Positions 36,485-45,730 of a stretch of DNA of 64,000 bases are shown here, piece by piece; the stretch's first letter is position 1; each line of letters opens with the position of its first letter. Location of the stretch: assembly GCA_020746105.1 (NCBI GenBank), contig CM036617.1:21954037-22018036 (forward strand). Direction: 5' to 3'. This DNA is from Trogon surrucura (Eukaryota > Chordata > Aves > Trogoniformes > Trogonidae). The notes below the pieces were generated by a model. The model saw only the letters and a program-made list of their open reading frames with translations. It ran no database searches and was not told the origin of the DNA. Made by a program: the position numbers and the translations under genes.

Positions 36485-37941
36485 GTGGGTCCGGAGCTAA
36501 ATGAGGTGGGAGATATGATAATAGAGGATGCAGAGATGGCAGAATTACTGAATGCCTTCTTTGCCTCAGTCTTTACTCCTAAGGCCAGCCTCCACGAATT
36601 CCAGTCACTGGAAGTAAGGGAGCAAAACTGGAGTGAGCATGACTCTCCACTGGTCTGTGAGGATTTGATTAGAGAACTGTTACAAAAACTGAAAATACAC
36701 AAATCCATAGGCCCCAACAGGGTGCATCCATATGTGCTGAGAGAGTTGGCTGATGTGGCTGAGTCACTCTCTCTTTGAAAAATGATGTGGAATGGGAGAG
36801 GTCTCTGAGGACTAGAAAAAGCCATTATCACTCCAGTCTTCAAAAAGGGCAAGGAGGACCCTGGCAACTACAGGCCAGTCAGCTTCACCTCCATCCCTGG
36901 GAAGATGGTGGAGCAGCTCATCCTGAAGGCCATCTTTAATCAACTGGAAGAAAAGAAGGTTATCAGGAATAGCCAGCATAGTTTTACCTGACTACTCTTG
37001 CCTGACTAATCTGATATCCTTCTACGAAGGCATGACCAAACAGACTGATGAAGGGAGAGCAGTGGATGTCATATAACTCGACTTCAGTAAGGCTTTTGAT
37101 AGTGTTCCCCATAACATCCTCACAGTTAAACTCAAGAAATGTGGGATAGATGATTGGACTGTGAGGTGGATTGCGAACTGGCTCAGCAACAGAGTTCAGA
37201 GGGTTGTGATCAGCAGCACAGTCAGGTTGGAAGCTTGTGGCCAGTGGTGTTCCCCAGGGATCAGTACTATGTCCAGTTTTGTTCAATATCTTCATCAATG
37301 ACCTGGATGAGGGGATAGAGAGCACCCTCAGCAAGTTCGCTGATGATACAAAACTGGGAGGGGTGGTTGAAAGCAGCCCCATGGAGAAAGACCTTGGAGT
37401 TTTAGTGAACAGTAACTTGTCCATAGGACAGCAATGTGCCCTTGTGGCCAAGAGGGCCAATGGGATCCCAGGGTGCATTAAGAAAAGTGTGTCCAAGCTA
37501 GGGAAGTTCTCCTCCCCTGGTGAGATCACATCTGGAACACTGTGTCCAGTTTTGGGCTCCCCAGCTCAAGAGAGACAGGGACCCACTGGAGAGAGTCCAA
37601 CAGAGAGCTATGAGGATGATTAAGGGGCTTGAACATCTCTCCTGCGAAGAGAGACTGAGAGAACTGGGGCTGTTTAGCCTTGAAAGGAGATGGCTGAGAG
37701 GGGATCTTATTATCTGAGGCGTGGGTGTCAAGAGGAAGGGGACAATCTCTTTTCAGTGGTGCCCAGCAAAAGAACAAGAAATAATGGGTTTAAGTTAGAA
37801 CATAGGAAGTTCCACCTCAACATGACGAGAAACTTCTTTACTGTGAGGGTAATGGAACAACCTGCCCAGAGGGGTTGTGGAGTCGTCTTCTCTGGAGATT
37901 TTCAAACCTCACCTGGACGCGTTCCTGTATGGCTGCCCTAA
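36485..37941 (+). pseudogene. CR1 ORF2 remnant: reverse transcriptase and tail, broken
   Basis: The pieces lie in different frames. At 36485-36778 is the RT N-terminal part (AELLNAFFASVFTP, then KIHKSIGPNRVHPYVLREL). Motif A DFSKAFDSVPHNIL starts at 37080 and is preceded by a TAA at 37074-37076. Motif B GVPQGSVL is at 37246 and motif C FADDTKL at 37336. The tail pieces are [20 protein letters not shown] (about 37580-37640) and a 3' part ending near 37941. About 190 bp expected between FADDTKLGG and EKDLGVLV is missing, and a second small deletion occurs near 37510 before the CVQFWAPQ part. The sequence cannot encode a working enzyme. Confidence 0.85.
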
Positions 37942-38439
37942 GTGATCCTGCTCTAGCAGGTGGGTTGGACTAGATGATCTCTAGAGGTCCCTTCCAACTC
38001 CTAACATTTTATGATTCTATGATTCTATGATTATAAGTTGTATGTCAGAAGAGTGCAAATTAATGTTAAAATACGTAAGCAGCCTGGATCATTTTCTTTT
38101 CTTTATAACAGATCGAAGTGGAAATTGGAGAAAGAGAGAAAATTATGGTTTGTTTATGTTTTTCCAGCAGTGTATTGCTGAAAGTCAGTTTCATTACGTG
38201 CATGATAGTCCTTTGTACCTGAAACACCCCTCCTCCCTTCAATTACCAGAACACCTCCCAAAGCCCTGCCTGGACAGATGATCCAAAACAATATCTAAAC
38301 TTTGTCCAACCAGCAACAAAATTACATTATATTAGCACCTCTTATAAGCGTGTCAGTTTTCTGGAATCGTAAACCACCATCCCTATGAAGCACGGTGCTC
38401 TTTACGGGCGCAGTGCTGCTCACAGTACATCATCCCACC

Positions 38440-38620
38440 AGCAGAAGGCTCCCGCACCTACCGAGTGCGGCAGGAGCACCCGACGAGCAGCCCCCGCCGG
38501 AGCGGGTCGGGGCCGGGGCCGCCCGGCAGCTCCCGGCCGGACACTGGCGCCCTGTCGCTGGCAGGGGACAGCGGCGAGGGGGACGAGGCTGCAGCCTGCG
38601 AACGGGACACAGAAGGAGGA
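38440..38620. promoter_or_regulatory. Isolated CpG-rich patch, possible promoter
   Basis: About 180 bp with dense CpG (for example GCCCCCGCCGGAGCGGGTCG) stands out in otherwise AT-rich DNA, 6 kb upstream of the TNFRSF19 island and about 400 bp right of the CR1 end. On the minus strand a donor-like CTCG|GTAGGT falls at 38462/38461, so a minus-strand first exon is conceivable, and a short minus frame begins MGVLLRFLLLC. It could be the promoter of a divergent or antisense transcript, or just a GC-rich fragment. No protein family was recognised. Confidence 0.4.
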
Positions 38621-39342
38621 ATCTCAACAAGACACCCACTTTATCGCTCCTGTACTCGACTATCCAGTACCCATTATCTGCTGTTTGCTTTTGGTTTTAA
38701 TGCTCAAGGCAACCATGACTAGCATATTTCCTCTTTTTACTTTTTGCCTTTTAAATTAATTCTTACTTACTCAGTGTGCAAATATTTGCAGGAATCTACC
38801 AGCTGACAAGCTTGTATCATTTTCATCTGCACATTTGGTATACTCAAAGTCAGGAGTATACGTTTATGAGAACTTCAGTGACATCTTCAGTATGGTTGAT
38901 TATCCCAACACCATCCTGCTTGATATTTTATGTTTTATTAACAGCTGAAGTACAGAGGGCTGAGTTTATCTCTCTGCCAAAAGCTAACCTTGCCTCTGAT
39001 CACAGAAAATGAAATGCAGTTGCACATTTCTTCTGCATTTCCTCTGCACTAAAACAGTGAGAGTCACAGCAGTCCTGAGAATTTCCCAGCTTTCCAGGGC
39101 TGCACAGGACCTTCCAGCAATTCCTGGGTCTAGGAACTGCAGCAGCACAGAGAACGTCTGTCAATATACTTTTACCCCCTCAAAAGCCTCCCTCTACTGA
39201 CAGTGCAATAGTGACTGCTTCGAATCTACCCCAGCTAAAAAATGCCTTTACACTAAAAAGCTTCTGTAAATTACTCATGGCAGCTTTACAGCTCGTTTAC
39301 GTGAAGAAATCATGAGCCACACATGAACCAGACTCAAATAAA

Positions 39343-39413
39343 ATGATTTGCAAAAGGCCACACTGTAAGTAGCAGGGAGGACATGAACCCGAGACTAAGA
39401 GCACGCTCTATTG
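39343..39413 (-). repeat. MIR-like ancient SINE remnant
   Basis: ATTTGCAAAAGGCCACACTG, AAGTAGCAGGGAGGACATGA and ACCCGAGACTAAGAGCACGC parallel the reverse complement of MIR-type SINEs (ACTTGCCCAAGGTCACAC, then GAACCCGAG and the GCTCT part). The order and spacing are right and the sequence is old and diverged. It is the better preserved of the two MIR-like pieces in the window. Confidence 0.5.
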
Positions 39414-39986
39414 TGCTTGGGCTTGCCAGCACAAAAAGCAATTCCAGCGCACAAAACACACCGTTTCCTCCTCTCCAGACCTCAATAAACTGACAAGCAA
39501 AAACGGGTTTCTGTCATGTATTAGAGTTGCCTAGCAAAGTGACCCGCACGTCTGACTTCTAGAACTTTATGGAAAATTGGTAACTTCGTGTTGCAGACAA
39601 AATCATAAAGCATCTTTTTGAGAAAACCACACAGTTACCCTATTCTGCCTTCTTGGGAGGAAACTTTTATGTAATGAAAACTTTGAAGTGAGCCTTGAGT
39701 TTGTTACAATTGACTAACCTGATTAGAAATCATGCAAACTCTTGTTGCTCTTTAGCTGTATTCCCCCACAGGCTGTATTACAGCTCTCTAACCAGTCCCA
39801 CAGCATTGGATGATGTCATGGGATCTGCAGCTCAGCGAGATGAAAGGGATAAAGCGGAACCCGCTGGCACTGGGGAAAGCTTCCAACACACAATCCACAA
39901 CACAGCTTGGGAACTCAAAAGCTACAGATCCAGCCACTCAACTCTAAGCATTTCAGAATCGTGTGCATTCTCCCAGCACAAGAATA

Positions 39987-40012
39987 GGGGGGCGGGGGGC
40001 GGAGGGGGAAGG
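39987..40012 (+). repeat. G-rich tract with G-quadruplex potential
   Basis: The plus strand has G6-C-G6-C-GG-A-G5-AA-GG, enough guanine runs for a G-quadruplex. It lies 130-200 bp before the paired TCF/LEF-like sites and 235 bp before the poly-T run. Confidence 0.6.
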
Positions 40013-40116
40013 CTAGTGATCGATTTTTAACAAAAGAACGAGGGTACTGAAAGGTGGAATTTAAGAGTGCAACTACCTGCTGGAAAAAGAGCTCTTTTTC
40101 CTCTCCAAAGCACTGC

Positions 40117-40186
40117 CTTTGATGTATGGCAACTGATCACTGATCAGATTACAGGCATTTGGTCTCAGTGCTCGTCTGCCTTTGAT
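40117..40186. promoter_or_regulatory. Two TCF/LEF-like sites in an imperfect direct repeat
   Basis: CTTTGAT, which matches the TCF/LEF core, occurs at 40117-40123 and 40180-40186. Each is in a matching context: CTGCCTTTGATGTATGG and CTGCCTTTGATCTGCATGG. A CRE-like TGATGTCA lies at 39811-39818. TNFRSF19 is known as a Wnt/beta-catenin target in mammals, so an upstream enhancer about 5 kb from the promoter is plausible. Seven-base motifs are common by chance, so this is inference. Confidence 0.3.
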
Positions 40187-40243
40187 CTGCATGGTTAATT
40201 TTATTTTCCCGGATTTGGAGTTTCGTCTGGGCTTGTGCTGACA

Positions 40244-40246
<3 letters not shown>

Positions 40247-40285
<39 letters not shown>
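40247..40285. repeat. Poly-T run of 39 nt
   Basis: 39 uninterrupted T (a poly-A run on the minus strand), the longest homopolymer in the window. No retrotransposed sequence was recognised to its left on the minus-strand reading, so it is called a simple repeat and not a retroposon tail. Its length is prone to sequencing error. Confidence 0.9.
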
Positions 40286-40286
<1 letters not shown>

Positions 40287-43200
40287 GTAAGGAGCTAAAA
40301 GCATTTAATACAGAAGCTCTGGCAGTGTGAAATTAAGCTGCGGAAAGTCCGGGCACTGGAAAACTTCATCAGCTAACAGGTACTGGATTTTGTATGTTTT
40401 TGCAGTTTTGTGTCGCAAGCTTTTATAAAGTTCATGTAAACAATACTGTTACACACCACTGTGTACAAGGTTCGAAAGATATACATAATTTATGCAGCAT
40501 TTTATCTGCAAGTCGGGCAGAATTTTATTGAGAACAGACTATCTAGAATATACAGAAAATTGAAAACCGAAGCAAAGTCAATTTTTTTCAATGTTTTGGG
40601 TATATTTAAGATTTTGGTGTGCACCCTCCTTCCTACTGCCTATAGTTTTCTAAAGTTATATTCGAATAGAAGTATTACATGATTTAGGGGAATATTTATT
40701 TTCTAAGAAAAGACCAACCATATTTCCTACACGTTGTGCATAGTTCAACTTCTTCAACTTCTTTTAATCCTAGTAGTTTCATACTTGAGATGAAAAAGTC
40801 TCCTCTTCCACATTATTAGAACCAAATCTATAAATGCAACATCCTTATATACAAAAGGGAAATGGTGTTATTTCAAGATTGAAGGGATGATAGTTCAACT
40901 ATGTGGTATAAAAAGAAATCTTGATATAAAACTAACATTTTAACCTGATGATAGAAACTTTCTTTAAGGTATTTTAATAAAGAGATTAAAGAAATCTTAA
41001 GCTTATCTAGAGCAAACACCTGGTTTTGCTGAACTTCATGAAAGTTTTGCTCCTAACTCAGTGAAGCAATTTCCATTCACAGTATTTTATGTTCCATTCC
41101 TCTAATTCATATTTATGAACATGGAGTGTGTTCAAGAAAATTTAAAAGATCTATTCCAGAAATTTATTATAAATGAACAATCATTAGAAGATTTAGGATT
41201 ACTCCCTATATATTTGCTGTTTTAAAGGGCCAGATTTTTGGGCGACTTTGGGCCAAATCCATGTACTATGCCTGCAGCTGGAGCAGGTCTGATAGAACAA
41301 GCCTCATGCTTCTTCTGTAGATATTTAAATATAATTTATATTTTCAGAAGAACCCATAACTGGGGCCAGACTTGCAAAGAAGTTCAACATTCCAGACAGT
41401 GAGCTCTCTGATACTCTAGTCCTAATGGTGGATAGTGAGCTCTTCTGAAACACTGACTTCGGATGTATATTCTTAAATCTAAATTTAAGTACATATAAAT
41501 CTTAAGAACATCTGTTTATTAACATATAGCAATTAAAAGTCAGCATAACTAATAGCTGTTAAACATTGTTTGAAAACTAGTCTTTAAGAGGTTTATTAGT
41601 CCACAGGACTCTTAAGATGCTCATATTTCAGTATGCACCACAGTAACATGCAAACCCAAATTTTAAGAGTCGGCTTGCATCTGAGTAAGATTAAGTTATC
41701 AACACTTCCAGATAAATGTAGTCAGCTTACATTAGTCACTCTGCAAACTTTGTTTCTTCTAATTAAAAGTATATTTGTATATATAAATTTTAAACTTACT
41801 GAATATCAAGAGATAATATGCCAGACACAGTTTAACTAGGCCTGACTTGGTATCATTTACTTTTCTATACCACCAATTAATTCATATTCTGACTTAACAA
41901 GTCAATTATATTATAAGGAAAGTAATTAGCACTGCATGAATAATGTGCATATACCTGTCAAGGAACAATATTGTTTAAGGCACAGCCAAAGCAAAACAGT
42001 ATTTTTCCTTAAATGACAATGATGCACTAAAACATGTTTCTGTAACCCAGAAAAGATGGCTTTATTTCTTAATTCTATACTTCTCTGGTGAGCTTCTCTA
42101 CCTTTCCAATCTTCTTACGCTTATTGCTAGTTTTCTAGCACGTAAATTTATTTTCTGAGGAAAATTGTTTCTACACTGTAACTCCAATTGCTGTAAAGTA
42201 GAAAGAGAAGCAAATTTTAAAAATACAATGTAAGCATTCTTTTTCCTCAGAAGTCAAAATAGCTATTGGAGCCTAATAGACTTAAACTATCACTGTAAGG
42301 ATCTTACCCGTCACACAAATGGGTAAACCTATGCACAGAAGTAATACTGGTTAATCAGACAGATTATGCTGATGAGTAGAACTTGCATACATAAATATTT
42401 GCAAAATTTACATCCTAGGAATGTACTTCAGAAACATTTTTCTTTTCATTTTGTAAAAACTCCCTAGGACTCTAGGTAATCTCCCCATGTATTTAAGCAC
42501 AGATGGGCGTTAACACATTTGAAATGAAAAATATCTTTGCTTGTGTGTGTCAGACTGAAACAAAAGCACAGTTGGACATATTTAAGATGGGGGGAGAGGA
42601 TTTTCGGCATCTTTATTATTTTAAATAGTAGTCCTCTGACAGTTTAGTCTTTCACTGATCTGACTTTTAACGATGAAATAATAATAATTCTTGGCACTTG
42701 TGACTTTGCTTTTACAAAGTGCTGTATAAACATTAATTAATCCTCAGGCTTAAGTCTTCAGAAAGAAAAGGTTCACAATGCTTTTTCAGGCAAATCTGAC
42801 TAGGAAACTCACAAGTATATGATTTATTTATTAAAACAGCTTGAGCAATTTCTGATTATAAATAGAGCCATTTCCAAACAGTGTGTCTTAGATAACATCA
42901 TAAACATATTTTAAGGTTTGTAATAGTTGAGACTATCAAAAGACATTGCACAGTTATACTGACATCAGTTTCCAGCAGCTGTCATAACAAGAGTAGATCT
43001 ATCTCACAGTTGACTGGGGAACCTGTGTTAGCATCTGAGATACGGAGATAACAACTTCCTATTGCTGTACAATTTCTGCTTCCATATCAGATAAGTCACG
43101 CAACTTAGTCTTATCAAAGGGGTCAGCTGAAACTGCTTTCAAAACACTTCTTTTCGGCTTTCTCTACTGTACTGAGAATCTCCTATAGTTGTATCTATAT

Positions 43201-44542
43201 TAATTGCTCTAAAAGTGCACTTCTTCCATATCCTTAGAAGCTTGCGATTTGAAACAAAAGAAACCCTGCAATTACTAACATCTTTCAATGATGAATGGAA
43301 TTAACTCATCCATTTTACAGTTAGAGGAACATTTTACATGCTACAACATTTAAGTTTCAGTGTTCCAGATATATTGCTCTTAATTCATTAGCATAGCAAA
43401 CCCCTCTCTAATGAGAAAGTCTGAATGTTTCTTTATATGGTAATCCTCAGTTAGTCAACACTTTAAGAACTCTGGGATGTTTTAATACACTTGTGTATAC
43501 TACTTTAAAACAAGTATGTGAAACACACACAATGACTCCACTAAGAAAAACTAAAGCAATACATTTCACTGGTGTCTACAGAAAAAATACAACGTATGAA
43601 ATAGTTGTCTGTAGATAGAGAGAGGATGTAGCACACTTAGTGTTGTGGAGCAGCTGCCATTCACAACAGATGCGTCCCTGTAGCGTGCCATTCCTCACTG
43701 AAATTCCAGCCGCCTGCAGAGCTCCTTCTGGCAAGGGTCCTGGAGCAAAACTCTTTTTTGCACACCCTTTTTGAAGACAATTAAATTAAAACCCCTGTAA
43801 ATTCTGAGTTGTGTTTTTTTTTTTTAATTGAAAACAACTCATTCTGCAGCAGTCATTTATCTCTTTGCAGACAGCTTGCTATATTTCAGTAAGCGCTACT
43901 TGTTTTTATAAAAGTCCATGTGGCTGATGAACTCCAAAATTTTATTTCCATGGGAAGCTCCCAAAGATTCTGTTTATTTGAAAATGCTTTACTGCTCAGT
44001 ATATTCATTAATTTATTCTCTTCAGAATCTCAGTTCCCACTGTATCCATACAATTGTTTAGACTGCAGTCATATTGTTAACCTTTTCACTAGAAAAGAAA
44101 AACTAATGACATCAAACCCTTGCAGTAGCAGTTCTTTCACCAAGGTCTCCAAGGTTTATTTCACCAATGTTGGAGCATCAGTAACCAGGAAAGCTCCCAA
44201 TTCACGTCACAATAAGTAGAAAAAAGGAGTGAAAAATTTGTTCTCTGTGATTTCTGAACCCATATTTGGTATTGACACCACACTTGTAGCTAGGTATCTT
44301 GTTAAGTGCAGAACAAAAAAATACTTCAGTTTCTGAGCCAGCCAGAAAAAGAGCTACTCAGGTACTTTGGAGAGAATTTTGCATTACATTGTCAGAGGGT
44401 CTCCAACACACTTTTCGTGAGGGATATGCGGAAAGGACCTCAAGTTCCAAGAACTCCTACTACACTCGCCTTCTACATGGTTGCACAGGGTTCAGCCCAC
44501 TCCCTTTCACACTCACCCAACAGCCTGGGGCTAGGGAGCCAT
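40286..44542. other. Intergenic stretch upstream of TNFRSF19, no gene seen
   Basis: AT-rich DNA with short chance frames. A possible MIR-like 3' fragment lies at 42676-42750 (TTTACAAAGTGCTGTATAAA then CATTAATTAATCCTCAGG). No exon was recognised. Distal regulatory sequence of TNFRSF19 may lie here, but nothing specific can be shown. Confidence 0.5.
42676..42750. repeat. Possible ancient SINE 3' fragment
   Basis: AATAATAATAATTCTTGGCA followed by TTACAAAGTGCTGTATAAAC and ATTAATTAATCCTCAGG resembles the common end of old amniote SINEs (CAAAGCGCTTTACAAACATT, then an AATCCTCA part). The identification is weak and made by eye. Confidence 0.3.
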
Positions 44543-44632
44543 AAGCTCTTCTAAGCCAGATATCCTACTGCAGGAGATCAACAACACAAGCTCTTCTAAG
44601 CCAGATATCCTACTACGGGAGATCAACACCAC
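44543..44632. repeat. 45-bp tandem duplication next to the promoter
   Basis: AAGCTCTTCTAAGCCAGATA starts at 44543 and again at 44588. Each 45-bp unit ends in GAGATCAACA-type sequence, with about four differences between the copies. It abuts the left edge of the TNFRSF19 CpG island, about 140 bp from the TATA-like site. Confidence 0.87.
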
Positions 44633-44769
44633 CAAGGCCGCAGCCTGCAACCACCTGGGTGTGCACACCCAGCCTCCTGGCAGGATACAAGGGCCCGAAT
44701 GCCTCGTTCCCCGTTCGCCTTGGCTCAGCACCACTAACACAACACACCTCACCACTCACCACCAGGCAC

Positions 44770-45730
44770 CTCTATAAATCCCGGGGGGGCAGCCCCCCGC
44801 GGAACCCGAGGTGGGAGCGAGGCCCCTCCCAGCCCCTGAGGCGGCGAACGGGCACTAACGGGCACTAGCGGCCTCTACCCGCCGCGGGGCCCGCGCGACG
44901 CCCAACCGCCGCCTCGGCCACGTGGCCTCTGTCTCCCTCTCTCCCTCCCGCGGCTGCCTCCGCGGGCGCGCACCGCCTCGCCACGGGGCACGTGGGTCGG
45001 GGTGGCTGCCGATTGGCTGCCTCCGGTCACCTGAGCCCGGCCCCTCCGGCGGAGGAGGGAGGGAGGGCGGGGAGCGGAGCGGCGCGGCGTTGCCGAGGCG
45101 ACGGGGCGAGCCGGAGCAAGGGGAGGTGAAGGAAGGAGCGGGCGCGGGGCGAGAGCTCCTCGGCGGCGGGCGGGCGGCCAGCACCCCACCGCAGCGGCCG
45201 AGGGGGCCGGGAGGAGGCCGCGGCGTGGCAGGTGGGTGCGTGAGAGATCCGGACGGGTCCAGTCCCCTCAGCCTCAAAGGGTGCCTGGTCCTTCGCCTCG
45301 CTCAGAGGGGAGTCCCCTCGCCCCCTTTCTGCTGAGGCCAGGGAGCACAGAGCGGGGCGGCCCCGGGGGAAGCAGCGGCGCCTCAGCTCCCTGGAGCTCC
45401 GTGCGGCTTCCCCCCGGCAGCCCCCTGTGGCACTGGTGTGGCTGGACCCTGGCCCGAGGGTGCCGGGCGCCCGCAGCCGCGCCGGGAGCCTGGCACCGGC
45501 TCGCCCCGCCTTCCCGTTGCGGATGAGGGCGGCGGGGGAGCTGGTGGGAATTACTCTCCATGGAAAGTGCGGGCTGCGGGGGAGGAGGGGAGGGAAGGCT
45601 GAGGGCTCCGCTGGATGCCCTCTTCTCCGAGATGGCTCCAGCTCTGCTGCTTTCTCATCGGCCCCTGCGCCCGGTGGGTCCCAGGGAGGGTTTGAAGGGC
45701 ACCGCCCAGCGAAAGAGTCGCAGCTGATGT
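44770..45730 (+). promoter_or_regulatory. TNFRSF19: CpG-island promoter of TNFRSF19
   Basis: About 1 kb of very GC- and CpG-rich sequence lies 8 kb before the first coding exon, on the correct side and with a good donor inside it. Visible elements in order are TATA-like TATAAAT at 44773, E-boxes CACGTG at 44919-44924 and 44989-44994, an inverted CCAAT box (ATTGG) at 45012-45016, and a GC box GGGCGGGG at 45065-45072 within a G-quadruplex-capable run at 45057-45072. The CCAAT and GC-box spacing would suit start sites near 45.06-45.1 kb, while the TATA-like site would place a start near 44.80 kb; which is used cannot be told from sequence. Long open frames on both strands here are an effect of GC richness. 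Confidence 0.75.
45060..45231 (+). other. TNFRSF19: TNFRSF19 exon 1, probable 5' UTR
   Basis: The end of this exon is set by a good donor, GGCAG|GTGGGT, at 45231/45232. The start is inferred from the promoter elements. Spliced to exon 2, the frame of the start codon stays open back to a TGA at 45032 but holds no ATG, so the ATG in exon 2 is the likely start. An alternative donor CTG|GTAAGA at 45932/45933 could end a longer or second first exon. Confidence 0.5.

Larger units (their letters stand above)
35755..38034 (+). mobile_element. 2.3-kb CR1 LINE, 5'-truncated, plus strand
   Basis: This is the longest transposon in the window. It starts inside the ORF2 endonuclease domain and runs through the reverse transcriptase to the 3' end, closing with two and a half copies of the 8-bp repeat ATTCTATG at 38012-38034. 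The order of parts is endonuclease (GDFN and SDH motifs), RT motif A (DFSKAFD), motif B (GVPQGS), motif C (FADD) and the C-terminal tail with FHLNM and FFTVRVME. Stops, frameshifts and internal deletions make it inactive. The well-preserved 3' repeats suggest it is younger than the other CR1 copies. The left edge near 35755 is approximate. Confidence 0.95.
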
